This document shows positions 16,907 to 24,759 of a DNA stretch of 64,000 nucleotides, in pieces (within the stretch, counting starts at the first letter, position 1; each line of letters starts with the position of its first letter). A model generated the notes under the pieces. It saw only the letters and a list, made by a program, of their open reading frames with translations. It was not told the DNA's origin and made no database searches. The position numbers and the translations under genes were made by a program. The DNA is from Micrococcales bacterium (GTDB lineage Bacteria > Actinomycetota > Actinomycetes > Actinomycetales > Microbacteriaceae): contig CANGEU010000001.1 in the NCBI GenBank assembly GCA_947452985.1, forward strand, positions 62,001 to 126,000, in the 5' to 3' direction.

Positions 16907-18397
16907 GTGGCCTTGTTCGGCAACCTCTCCGACCGCCTGGTCGAAACATTCAAAAACCTTCGCTCGAAGGGTAAGTTGAGTGCAGCCGACATCGATGCCA
17001 CGCTTCGCGAGATTCGCCGAGCACTATTGGAAGCCGACGTCGCGCTTGAGGTTGTCAAAACTTTCGTGGGAGCCATCCGGGAGCGCGCTCTCGGCGACGA
17101 AGTTAACAAGGCCCTAAACCCTGCCCAGCAGGTAGTTCAAATTGTGAACGAAGAGCTCGTAAATATTCTTGGTGGCCAGCAGCGCAAACTAGCTTTTGCC
17201 AAGACTGGTCCAACCGTAATCATGCTGGCCGGCTTGCAGGGTTCCGGTAAAACCACGCTTGCCGGAAAGCTCGCCAAATGGCTCAAAGATCAAGGACAGA
17301 CCCCGGTTCTGGTGGCCGCCGACCTTCAGCGACCAAACGCGGTAAACCAGCTTCAGGTTGTTGGTGAGCGTGCCGGCGTTGAGGTTTTCGCGCCGGAGCT
17401 AGGCAATGGCAAGGGCGACCCAGTCAAGGTTTCTAAAGAGGCCATCAAGTTTGCCGAGAAGAAGCAATTCTCGGTGGTCATCGTCGACACCGCAGGTCGT
17501 CTCGGCATTGATGAAGAACTCATGTCTCAGGCCCGCGACATTCGCAAGGCTGTCGACCCAGATGAAGTGCTTTTCGTAATCGACTCGATGATCGGTCAGG
17601 ATGCCGTAAACGTAGCCAAAGCGTTCGAAGACGGCGTTGGAATCACTGGCGTAGTGCTCACCAAGCTAGACGGCGATGCCCGCGGTGGTGCCGCTCTGTC
17701 GGTGTCATCGGTCACCGGCAAGCCAATCATTTTTGCGTCCACCGGTGAAGGTCTCGATGCCTTCGAACCGTTCTACCCAGACCGCATGGCCAGCCGCATC
17801 TTGGACATGGGTGACATCCTCACCTTAATTGAACAAGCCCAGAAGCAATTTGACGACGTCGAAGCCGCCAAAATGGCCGAGAAGATCGCCAAGAACGAGT
17901 TCACTCTAGAAGACTTCTTGGAGCAGATGCAGCAGCTTAAAAAGATGGGTTCGATGAAGGACCTTCTGGCAAAGTTGCCAGGTGCCGGTCAGATGAAGAA
18001 TCAGCTTGAAAACTTTGACGAAAAAGAGATTGACCGTACCGAGGCAATTATTCGCTCGATGACGCCGGTTGAACGCCGTCAACCAAAGGTTTTGAACGGA
18101 TCACGACGTCTTCGTATTGCCAAGGGCTCCGGAACCACCGTCACCGAGGTGAATTCGTTGGTAAACCGCTTCGAACAGGCAGCAAAGATGATGAAAACTG
18201 TGGCCAAGGGCGGCATGCCTCAGATGGGTGGCCAAATGCCCGGCATGCCAAATATCGGTGGCGGATTTGTTGGTAAAGCCAAGAAGAACGACAAGAAGAA
18301 AAAGGGCTCAAAGTCTGGAAACCCAGCCAAACGAGCTGCAGAAAATCTGGGCATAACCCCGACACAGGGCGGATCTGGTTCATCTTTCGGGCTTTAG
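16907..18397 (+). CDS. ffh: Signal recognition particle protein Ffh
   Basis: A 496-aa GTPase that binds 4.5S RNA and signal sequences. It has the N domain (1-90), G domain with GLQGSGKTTLAGKLA (about 105-119), DTAGRLG and TKLDGDARGG, and a methionine-rich M domain (about 320-440) carrying GSGTTV. The C-terminal tail is Gly/Met/Lys-rich. The GTG start overlaps a GGAG. The last codon lies in an inverted repeat that also covers the rpsP promoter. Confidence 0.97.
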   Translation: MALFGNLSDRLVETFKNLRSKGKLSAADIDATLREIRRALLEADVALEVVKTFVGAIRERALGDEVNKALNPAQQVVQIVNEELVNILGGQQRKLAFAKTGPTVIMLAGLQGSGKTTLAGKLAKWLKDQGQTPVLVAADLQRPNAVNQLQVVGERAGVEVFAPELGNGKGDPVKVSKEAIKFAEKKQFSVVIVDTAGRLGIDEELMSQARDIRKAVDPDEVLFVIDSMIGQDAVNVAKAFEDGVGITGVVLTKLDGDARGGAALSVSSVTGKPIIFASTGEGLDAFEPFYPDRMASRILDMGDILTLIEQAQKQFDDVEAAKMAEKIAKNEFTLEDFLEQMQQLKKMGSMKDLLAKLPGAGQMKNQLENFDEKEIDRTEAIIRSMTPVERRQPKVLNGSRRLRIAKGSGTTVTEVNSLVNRFEQAAKMMKTVAKGGMPQMGGQMPGMPNIGGGFVGKAKKNDKKKKGSKSGNPAKRAAENLGITPTQGGSGSSFGL

Positions 18398-18429
18398 GGG
18401 TTTGAAAACTCAAGGTTTACCCCTAAAAT
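18393..18429 (+). promoter_or_regulatory. rpsP promoter with overlapping 9-bp inverted repeat
   Basis: TTGAAA (18402-18407), a 16-nt spacer and TAAAAT (18424-18429) form a good sigma-70-type promoter. A perfect 9-bp inverted repeat, TTTAGGGGT (18393-18401) and ACCCCTAAA (18419-18427), frames the -35 and overlaps the -10 as well as the ffh stop. It could be a weak ffh terminator or an operator site. Confidence 0.6.
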
Positions 18430-18488
18430 AGAGAGGTTGCCAAGAGTTTGACCCTCTAACCAAACTTATTGGCTACCCATAGAGCTTC

Positions 18489-18521
18489 TTCACCGAGTGT
18501 GCACCCCACGCTCACGGTGAA
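18489..18521 (+). promoter_or_regulatory. Stem-loop in the rpsP leader
   Basis: The leader of about 118 nt before rpsP contains a 13-bp stem: 18489-18501 pairs with 18507-18513 and 18516-18521 across a 5-nt loop, with one G-U pair and a 2-nt bulge (18514-18515). It is a candidate regulatory or stability element for the rpsP operon. Confidence 0.5.
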
Positions 18522-18553
18522 ACGTTCGCCCCAATACAAATATCAGGAGCATT

Positions 18554-19108
18554 GTGGCTGTAAAAATCCGCCTAAAGCGTTTGGGTAAGACCCGTTCGCC
18601 TCACTACCGTATCGTCGTAGCCGACTCGCGCACCAAGCGCGATGGCCGTGCCATCGAAGAAATTGGTCGTTACGTACCAACCGAGCACCCTTCAATCATC
18701 GAGGTCAACTCTGAGCGTGCTCAGTACTGGCTAAGCGTTGGCGCACAGCCAACCGAGCAGGTAGCAGCGCTACTAAAGCTCACCGGTGACTTCCAGGCCA
18801 GCAAGGGTGAAAAGGCCGTGAACAAGGTTCAGGTCAAGGAAGCCAAGGTTGAGTTCGTAATCGACGCCAAGAAGAAGCCAGTTCTACTTCCAAAGGAAGA
18901 GAAGAAGGCTAAGGCTGAAGTTGTTGAAGAAGCTCCAGTAGCCGAAGCGACCGAAGAAGTTGTAGCAGAAGCTGCAGTAGCTGAAGAAGTTGCTGTTGAA
19001 GAAGCTCCAGTTGAGGAAGTAGTTGCTGAAGAAGCTCCTGCTGCCGAAGCTGAAGTTGCTGCAGAAGAGCCAGCCGTAGAAGCTGAAGCTCCAGCAGAAG
19101 AGGCTTAG
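18554..19108 (+). CDS. rpsP: 30S ribosomal protein S16 with long acidic tail
   Basis: The first 85-110 residues are canonical S16 ([20 protein letters not shown]). Beyond about residue 115 the 184-aa protein continues as a low-complexity tail of Ala, Glu, Val and Pro (repeated [12 protein letters not shown] units), far longer than the roughly 80-90 aa of E. coli S16. Tails of this type occur in actinobacteria but this one is long; a role is not known. The start GTG has an SD CAGGAG. It is first in the rpsP-khpA-rimM-trmD-rplS cluster, behind its own promoter and leader hairpin. Confidence 0.96.
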   Translation: MAVKIRLKRLGKTRSPHYRIVVADSRTKRDGRAIEEIGRYVPTEHPSIIEVNSERAQYWLSVGAQPTEQVAALLKLTGDFQASKGEKAVNKVQVKEAKVEFVIDAKKKPVLLPKEEKKAKAEVVEEAPVAEATEEVVAEAAVAEEVAVEEAPVEEVVAEEAPAAEAEVAAEEPAVEAEAPAEEA

Positions 19109-19113
19109 TAAAA

Positions 19114-19353
19114 GTGCTAGCTGCTGCGCTCGAACACCTAGTCAAGGGAATCGTCGACCACCCGGAAGACGCCACCGTAACTGCACGTAAGACCAACCGT
19201 GGTGAAGAACTACTGGAGATCAACGTGCACCCGGAGGACCTTGGCCGAGTAATCGGGCGCGGCGGCCGCACTGCTAAGTCGCTGAGAACCGTCGTCAAGG
19301 CTCTAGCCGACGGCAAAAAAGTCCGTGTCGACGTGGTGGACACAGATTTCTAA
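19114..19353 (+). CDS. khpA: KH-domain RNA-binding protein KhpA
   Basis: A 79-aa single KH-domain protein with the GxxG loop in RVIGRGGRTAKSLR. KhpA dimers (or KhpA-KhpB) bind many RNAs and affect cell division and ribosome biogenesis in Gram-positive bacteria. Location between rpsP and rimM is the standard position. The GTG start is 5 bp after rpsP. The 3' end overlaps the rimM frame by 29 bp if rimM starts at GTG 19325. Confidence 0.93.
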   Translation: MLAAALEHLVKGIVDHPEDATVTARKTNRGEELLEINVHPEDLGRVIGRGGRTAKSLRTVVKALADGKKVRVDVVDTDF

Positions 19354-19888
19354 TCAAACTCAGCTTCGGGTTGGCCGCCTTCTCAAAGCGCACGGCCTAA
19401 AGGGAGCAATCAAGCTCGAACTATATACCGACAGCCCGAATGAGCGGTTTGTTCCTGGTGCAGTTCTAGAGCTACAGGTCCCACAAGACTCTCCATGGTT
19501 TGGTAAAACAGTTACGGTTACCGAACTCCGCTGGTACAACCAAGCTCCGGTAATTTTCCTTGAGGGCGTAACCGATCGCAGTATCGCCGAAACGCTGATC
19601 CGAGCCATTCTTTTGGTTCACGCCAATGTTGAAGAACTTCCAAAAGAACCAGACGCCTGGTACGACCACCAGTTGGTTGGGCTGAAGGTGTTCCGTGGTG
19701 AACAGGAACTTGGGCTTGTCATTCGCGTTGAGCACTTCCCAGCACAAGACCTACTAGTGGTTAAAGTCGGGGACAACGAGGTTCTAGTTCCATTCGTAAA
19801 GGCAATCGTGCCCGAGGTTGACGTCGTGGCTGGAAAGCTAATCGTGACTCCGCCCCTTGGACTTTTCGAAGAGATCGAAGAAGACTAA
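19325..19888 (+). CDS. rimM: Ribosome maturation factor RimM
   Basis: A 187-aa 30S assembly factor that binds S19 and the 16S rRNA head. [20 protein letters not shown] is the conserved N-terminal domain start, and the PRC-barrel domain follows ([10 protein letters not shown] onward). The first GTG (19325) adds about 13 residues before the conserved part and overlaps khpA by 29 bp. The only closer candidate is a rare ATT at 19346, so the exact start is uncertain. The stop overlaps the trmD ATG by one base. Confidence 0.92.
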   Translation: MSTWWTQISNQTQLRVGRLLKAHGLKGAIKLELYTDSPNERFVPGAVLELQVPQDSPWFGKTVTVTELRWYNQAPVIFLEGVTDRSIAETLIRAILLVHANVEELPKEPDAWYDHQLVGLKVFRGEQELGLVIRVEHFPAQDLLVVKVGDNEVLVPFVKAIVPEVDVVAGKLIVTPPLGLFEEIEED

Positions 19889-20577
19889 TGCGCATCGACG
19901 CCGTGACCATCTTTCCGGATTACTTCGATGCTCTGAATATCTCTCTGCTTGGCAAAGCCCAGGAAAAGAACCTCATCCAATTTCAGGCACACGATCTTCG
20001 TAACTGGACTTTCGACAAGCACAAAACAGTAGACGACTCACCTTACGGTGGCGGCGCAGGGATGCTCATGAAGCCCGAACCCTGGGGTTTGGCCCTCGAT
20101 GACCTACTTGACCAAGATGGCGAAACCGTTGTGATTTTCACTAATCCAGCTGGTGAAGTGTTCAAGCAAGCGACAGCCTACGAATTGGCCGATGCGAAAC
20201 ACATCGTTTTTGCCTGTGGTCGTTATGAAGGCATCGACCAGCGCGTCATAGATTACGCGAGCAACAAAGCCAAGGTTCGCCTGATTAGCATCGGCGACTA
20301 CATTCTCAATGGTGGGGAAGTAGCTGCGATCGCCATGATTGAATCAATCGCTCGCCTAATTCCTGGTGTAATCGGTAATGCCGAGTCTTTGACTGAGGAA
20401 TCGCACAACGATTCTGGTTTGCTCGAATACCCGAGTTACACCAAGCCGGCCTCTTGGCGCGGACTAGATGTTCCAGAGGTACTTACCAGCGGAAACCATG
20501 CCGCGATTGCTGCCTGGCGCCATGCCCAGCAGGTTGAACGCACCAAAGCGGTTCGACCGGATTTACTGAGCGACTAG
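19888..20577 (+). CDS. trmD: tRNA (guanine37-N1)-methyltransferase TrmD
   Basis: A 229-aa SPOUT methyltransferase that makes m1G37 and prevents +1 frameshifting. It shows [17 protein letters not shown], the [10 protein letters not shown] segment, and [14 protein letters not shown], which forms part of the trefoil-knot SAM site. Length is normal. It begins at the last base of rimM (TAATG overlap), so translation is coupled. A 133-bp structured leader separates it from rplS. Confidence 0.97.
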   Translation: MRIDAVTIFPDYFDALNISLLGKAQEKNLIQFQAHDLRNWTFDKHKTVDDSPYGGGAGMLMKPEPWGLALDDLLDQDGETVVIFTNPAGEVFKQATAYELADAKHIVFACGRYEGIDQRVIDYASNKAKVRLISIGDYILNGGEVAAIAMIESIARLIPGVIGNAESLTEESHNDSGLLEYPSYTKPASWRGLDVPEVLTSGNHAAIAAWRHAQQVERTKAVRPDLLSD

Positions 20578-20592
20578 CAATAAGCCTCCTCG

Positions 20593-20678
20593 TTGTGGCA
20601 GAATAGACAGGTTGCTCATTCCTTGTAGTCTCTGCCGCAGGGGAGCGAATGAGCGAAATACTAAACCCATTCGTTTTT
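20593..20678 (+). promoter_or_regulatory. rplS leader: candidate pseudoknot/attenuator
   Basis: Between trmD and rplS a 10-bp stem can form (20593-20602 with 20631-20640, two G-U pairs). Its loop contains GCTCATTC (20614-20621), perfectly complementary to GAATGAGC (20647-20654), giving an H-type pseudoknot. The same downstream strand can instead form CGAATG/CATTCG (20646-20651 with 20668-20673) followed directly by TTTTT (20674-20678). The mutually exclusive pairing suggests control of rplS expression. Confidence 0.55.
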
Positions 20679-20710
20679 GACCTGCGTGCGAAAACAGAGA
20701 GCGATCTAAA

Positions 20711-21073
20711 ATGCACATTCTCGACGTCGTTGACGCACCAAACCTACGTTCAGACATTCCTGAATTCCGCGTAGGAGACACCGTCAAGGTAAACGTAAAC
20801 ATCATCGAAGGTAACCGTAGCCGTGTTCAGGCTTTCCAGGGTTACGCAATTCGTCGCTCGGGTCACGGCATCCGCGAGACCTTCACCGTTCGTAAGGACG
20901 CTGGCGGTTTCGGTGTTGAGCGTACCTTCCCAATCCACTCACCAATCATCGAGTCGATCGAAGTAATCCAGCGCGGAGACGTACGTCGTGCCAAGCTGTA
21001 CTACATGCGCGACCTACGCGGCAAGAAGGCGAAGATTCGCGAGAAGCGCGCCAACGTTGCCGGCAAGAAATAG
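20711..21073 (+). CDS. rplS: 50S ribosomal protein L19
   Basis: A 120-aa large-subunit protein at the 30S-50S interface. [15 protein letters not shown] and the stretch [14 protein letters not shown] are family hallmarks, with the basic C-terminus [10 protein letters not shown]. It is the last gene of the rpsP-trmD cluster and is preceded by a structured leader that may tune it separately from trmD. lepB follows after 9 bp. Confidence 0.97.
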   Translation: MHILDVVDAPNLRSDIPEFRVGDTVKVNVNIIEGNRSRVQAFQGYAIRRSGHGIRETFTVRKDAGGFGVERTFPIHSPIIESIEVIQRGDVRRAKLYYMRDLRGKKAKIREKRANVAGKK

Positions 21074-21082
21074 TCTTTCTTA

Positions 21083-21820
21083 ATGATCAAAGAACGTCCC
21101 GAGCCAAAAACGGCTTTGGGGCGTTTTTTGCGCCGTGTGCAGAAACAGAACGTATTTCTCTCCCTGCTGATTGATTTCGTTTCTGTGGTTGGCGCAGCGC
21201 TAATTCTGAGCCTGCTTATCAAAGCATTTCTACTTCGTTCATTTTTCATCCCGTCGGGGTCAATGATGGAAACATTGCAGATTGACGATCGAATTTTTGT
21301 GAACGAATTGGTTCCAAACGTTATTGCGCCTGAGCGCGGCGATGTCGTAGTTTTCAAAGACCCTGGTGGCTGGCTAAATTCGGCGCCGGTTGTCTCCAAG
21401 AAGCCACCACTCGAGCAAGGTGTCGATTTCTTTTTATCAGCCTTTGGTTTGATCGCTCCTGACTCATCGCAGCACCTTGTAAAGAGAATCATTGGTAAAC
21501 CAGGCGACCGCGTAGTTTGCTGTTCACCAAGCGGAAAAATCATGATCAACGGAACTGCTATCTCTGAGCCTTATGTTGCGCCTGGTTCAAACCCGAGCGA
21601 CAAGACCTTCGACGTCACCGTTCCTGCCGACTCTTATTGGGTCATGGGAGACAATCGCGGAAACAGTGAAGATTCTCGTTATCACGGGGATTTGCCGGCT
21701 AAGGGTTTTGTGAACAAGAAGTTCATCGTTGGCCGAGCCTTCGTGGTCAGCTTCCCATTCAAGCATTGGAAGTGGTTGGACAATTATCCAAATGTCTTCA
21801 AAGCCGTACCCAACAACTGA
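21083..21820 (+). CDS. lepB: Signal peptidase I
   Basis: A 245-aa membrane-bound serine protease that removes Sec and Tat signal peptides. One N-terminal transmembrane segment (about 25-50) is followed by IPSGSMMETL with the nucleophile Ser60 and HLVKRIIGKPGD with the general base Lys134, then the GDNRGNSEDSRYHG box. Length is normal for actinobacteria. It overlaps rnhB by 29 bp. Likely clients in this window include the CotH-like, M23, HNH and transglycosylase precursors. Confidence 0.96.
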   Translation: MIKERPEPKTALGRFLRRVQKQNVFLSLLIDFVSVVGAALILSLLIKAFLLRSFFIPSGSMMETLQIDDRIFVNELVPNVIAPERGDVVVFKDPGGWLNSAPVVSKKPPLEQGVDFFLSAFGLIAPDSSQHLVKRIIGKPGDRVVCCSPSGKIMINGTAISEPYVAPGSNPSDKTFDVTVPADSYWVMGDNRGNSEDSRYHGDLPAKGFVNKKFIVGRAFVVSFPFKHWKWLDNYPNVFKAVPNN

Positions 21821-22463
21821 CGTTGAGCGAAGCCTCGGTGCTTATCGCTACGTAATCGGAATAGATGAAGTTGGTCGTGGCGCGGTCGCTGGTCCGGTGG
21901 CGGTGGGTGCATTCGTCCTAGATTTGAAAACACTCGATGTAGGAAAAATACCGACCAAGCTCCAAGATTCGAAACTCATGACCGAGAAAAGCCGTGAGAC
22001 GGTTTTCGAGGACCTCATTACTTGGAAACCAGGCTTCGCCGTTGGAATGGTAGATGCCAAAGATATCGATACCCATGGAATCGTCTCGGCGTTGTCACAA
22101 TCAGCTGTGCGAGCGCTTAGGCAGTTAGCTGAAATCGAAGAAATTAAGCAGGCGATGGCCGACAATCAAGTTCACATTCTGCTCGATGGAACTCACAACT
22201 GGCTCGAGAATGTTGTTTCGAGGATTCCGGTTACGGTTCGAGCCAAAGCCGACCGCGATTGTGTTGCGGTAGCAGCCGCAGCCTGCATTGCCAAGGTGAC
22301 GCGCGATCGACTTATGGTAAAACTTGCTGAGGAATATCCGATCTACCAACTCGACGGTCATAAGGGCTATGCATCGGCGACCCATATCGACGCGCTTCGG
22401 TTGCATGGTCCGAGTGAAATTCATCGCGTGTCATGGCTGACAAAAATCCTTCGCGGTGAATAG
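21792..22463 (+). CDS. rnhB: Ribonuclease HII
   Basis: A 223-aa nuclease that removes ribonucleotides from DNA-RNA hybrids. YVIGIDEVGRGAVAGP (20-35) holds the first catalytic Asp-Glu pair; further acidic residues are in LDGTHNW and the KVTRDRLM region. The frame is open 63 bp further upstream, but that extension translates the tail of lepB in another frame; the ATG giving MSSKPYPTTD is the better start. Even so it overlaps lepB by 29 bp. Confidence 0.94.
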   Translation: MSSKPYPTTDVERSLGAYRYVIGIDEVGRGAVAGPVAVGAFVLDLKTLDVGKIPTKLQDSKLMTEKSRETVFEDLITWKPGFAVGMVDAKDIDTHGIVSALSQSAVRALRQLAEIEEIKQAMADNQVHILLDGTHNWLENVVSRIPVTVRAKADRDCVAVAAAACIAKVTRDRLMVKLAEEYPIYQLDGHKGYASATHIDALRLHGPSEIHRVSWLTKILRGE

Positions 22464-22481
22464 TTGTATTTAACCAACGAA

Positions 22482-22487
22482 TAGAAT
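22482..22487 (+). promoter_or_regulatory. Candidate -10 element before the DUF2469 gene
   Basis: TAGAAT ends 7 nt before the ATG at 22495. The AAGGG between them is too close to the ATG for a standard SD, so a leaderless or near-leaderless transcript is plausible. Confidence 0.4.
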
Positions 22488-22494
22488 CAAGGGC

Positions 22495-22818
22495 ATGGAC
22501 GAGAACGACTTCGAAGACTACGAACGTAACGCCGAACTAGCGCTTTACCGTGAGTACCGCGACTTGGTTGACACTTTCAAGTACGTGATTGAGACCGAGC
22601 GTCGTTTCTATCTGGCTAACGAAGTGACCCTTAACCGCGTGGATGCCGGCAACGACTTCTATTTTGAGTTAGAAATGAAGGACGTCTGGGTTTGGGACAT
22701 TTATCGGACCGACAGATTTGTTTCATCGGTTCGTGTCCTCACTTTCAAGGATGTGAACGTTGAAGAGCTTTCCGGTAAGGCCTTTGAAATTCCTAAGGAA
22801 CTGGCTGTAGGAGAGTAG
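22495..22818 (+). CDS. DUF2469 conserved actinobacterial protein
   Basis: A 107-aa acidic protein of a family restricted to actinobacteria and highly conserved there. It begins DENDFEDYERNAELALYREY and has the conserved aromatic segment VWVWDIYRTDRFV near residues 64-76. No catalytic motif is visible and no function is known to me. Its fixed place between rnhB and yraN is a strong lineage marker. Confidence 0.92.
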   Translation: MDENDFEDYERNAELALYREYRDLVDTFKYVIETERRFYLANEVTLNRVDAGNDFYFELEMKDVWVWDIYRTDRFVSSVRVLTFKDVNVEELSGKAFEIPKELAVGE

Positions 22819-22876
22819 TTCTCCACAGATTTAAAGTCGCTCGTTTTCAAGACCTCAGGTGGCGCATTGTTGTGCC

Positions 22877-23242
22877 ATGACAAATCCGCCAAACCATCGT
22901 CACGTGCTCGGGCTATATGGTGAAAAACTTGCCGGTAACTACCTTCAATCGTTGGGGTATGAAATTCTGGAGCGCAACTGGCGCTGCAACATTGGCGAAA
23001 TCGACATCATCGTGCGCGATAAATCCCGTTACGTCTTTGTTGAAGTAAAGACGAGAAATGGTGCTGGCTTTGGTCATCCTTTTGAGGCAATAACCGAGGC
23101 CAAACTAGGGCGACTCAGGAAACTCGTTAGTGAATGGTGTCGAGTTAGGCAACTCTCTGGAATTGATGTCCGAATCGATGCAGTCTCCGTCTTAGTTGAC
23201 AAAGGGCGAGTTCAGCTTGAGCACCTCAAACAGGTTTTCTAA
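22877..23242 (+). CDS. UPF0102 (YraN) family protein
   Basis: A 121-aa protein with a restriction-endonuclease-like fold predicted from family knowledge. The motif set GEIDIIVRD...YVFVEVKTR is the PD-(D/E)XK-type core shared with Holliday-junction resolvase-like proteins, but cellular function is not established. I choose ATG 22877; a GTG at 22859 would add six residues. The stop overlaps the comM ATG by one base, and co-occurrence with comM and dprA is usual. Confidence 0.88.
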   Translation: MTNPPNHRHVLGLYGEKLAGNYLQSLGYEILERNWRCNIGEIDIIVRDKSRYVFVEVKTRNGAGFGHPFEAITEAKLGRLRKLVSEWCRVRQLSGIDVRIDAVSVLVDKGRVQLEHLKQVF

Positions 23243-24759
23243 TGGCTTTAGCAAAGTCACTGTCTATAAGTCTGTTCGGTCTGGCTGGTCGACTAATCGA
23301 AATAGAAGCCGATATTTCGAGTAACTTACCGGCCTTTGTGTTGGTAGGTCTTCCAGATGCCTCGGTAAATGAATCCGCGGCCAGGGTTAGGGCAGCCACC
23401 ACAAATTCCAAACTGAATTTGCCGGGCCGCAGAATAACCGTGAATCTCTCTCCAGCATCGGTTCCAAAGCAGGGCTCGGGTTTCGATCTTGCAATCGCCA
23501 TGGCAGTCTTGGGTGCCTCCGGTTTAGTAAATAAGTCTCGATTGACGAAAACTGTTTTTCTAGGGGAGTTGGCACTAGATGGCTCAATCAAGCCAATCGC
23601 AGGTATCTTGGCAGCGCTCATAGCTTCGCGGGCTTTCTCCATAGATCAGGTAGTTGTGCCGCTCGCCAATCTTGCGGAAGCCAAACTTGTCTCAGGTTTG
23701 AACATTTTAGGATTCGACCACCTTTCTCAGGTGGCTTCCGCATTCGGTGCAGAAATCGCGCCGCAACCCCTGAGGGACATGGTGTCAAATGAATTGCAAC
23801 AGGAGGCTAGCAATCTCTGCTTCAGCGATGTGGTTGGTCAACCAGACGCCATCGAAGCCCTAACCGTTGCTGCTGTTGGTGGACACAACGTTCTGATGTA
23901 TGGGCCGCCGGGGGCAGGGAAGACAATGTTGGCCAGTAGGTTACCCGGAATACTTCCGCCCTTAACCGAAGAAGAAGCGATTGAACTCTGTGCAATTCGA
24001 TCGGTGGCAAAAATCGATGTAGATCGATTACCTGCAACAGCTCCATTCCAAGCTCCTCATCACACTGCCTCTCTCGTTTCCATGGTTGGAGGTGGAGGAA
24101 GCCAGCCGCGGCCTGGGTTAATTTCGCTTGCTCATAACGGCGTTCTATTTTTGGATGAAGCCCCCGAATTTCATTCCTCAGTGCTGGAATCATTGAGGCA
24201 ACCGCTGGAGTCAGGGATGATTACCATTTCCAGGGCGGCGGGCCAGGCGAAGTTCCCGGCACGATTTCAACTCGTCCTAGCCGCGAATCCCTGCCCCTGT
24301 GGTCATGCAGTTGGTTCGGGCAAAGTGTGCGTTTGCTCGGCAACCGCGAGGCTTCGTTACCAAAATAGAATCTCTGGTCCGCTCAGCGACCGACTCGACC
24401 TTCGCATGGAATTAAGCTCGGTGAACGCTGCATTGGTCAATTCAGAAATCAAAAGCCCAACTTCTAGTGCGCTTCGTAGCGTTGTTACGAGTGCAAGGGA
24501 AGTTTCCACTTCGCGCCTTTCTAAAACTGGTTGGCGAACAAACTCCCAGGTACCAGGTTCCTACCTGAGGCGGGAATTGCGACTTCCCAAGCAGGTCACG
24601 GCACAATTGGATTCGGCACTTGATAGAAATCTGATTTCAATGCGTGGCTACGATCGGTGCCTCAGGGTTGCCTGGAGTATTTCAGACTTAAACGGATCGA
24701 CCTCTCCCAACAAAGACGACCTAGCGCTTGCGGTATTCCTGCGGGGTAACGAACTTTGA
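23242..24759 (+). CDS. YifB/ComM family Mg-chelatase-like AAA+ ATPase
   Basis: A 505-aa protein with an N-terminal Lon-protease-like fold (about 1-170), an AAA+ ATPase core with Walker A GPPGAGKTMLASR (about 224-236), Walker B FLDEAPEF, and a C-terminal Mg-chelatase domain containing the ANPCPCG and CVCS cysteine cluster. ComM in Haemophilus and Vibrio is a branch-migration helicase that helps integrate transforming DNA. Adjacent dprA supports a role in handling single-stranded DNA. Its stop overlaps the dprA start by 4 bp. Confidence 0.92.
   Translation: MALAKSLSISLFGLAGRLIEIEADISSNLPAFVLVGLPDASVNESAARVRAATTNSKLNLPGRRITVNLSPASVPKQGSGFDLAIAMAVLGASGLVNKSRLTKTVFLGELALDGSIKPIAGILAALIASRAFSIDQVVVPLANLAEAKLVSGLNILGFDHLSQVASAFGAEIAPQPLRDMVSNELQQEASNLCFSDVVGQPDAIEALTVAAVGGHNVLMYGPPGAGKTMLASRLPGILPPLTEEEAIELCAIRSVAKIDVDRLPATAPFQAPHHTASLVSMVGGGGSQPRPGLISLAHNGVLFLDEAPEFHSSVLESLRQPLESGMITISRAAGQAKFPARFQLVLAANPCPCGHAVGSGKVCVCSATARLRYQNRISGPLSDRLDLRMELSSVNAALVNSEIKSPTSSALRSVVTSAREVSTSRLSKTGWRTNSQVPGSYLRRELRLPKQVTAQLDSALDRNLISMRGYDRCLRVAWSISDLNGSTSPNKDDLALAVFLRGNEL

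Noticed and set aside
18899..19100. Tandem repeat or assembly artefact in the end of rpsP
   Set aside because: The repeat is imperfect at the DNA level, stays in frame, and codes for a low-complexity tail known in kind from other actinobacterial S16 proteins.
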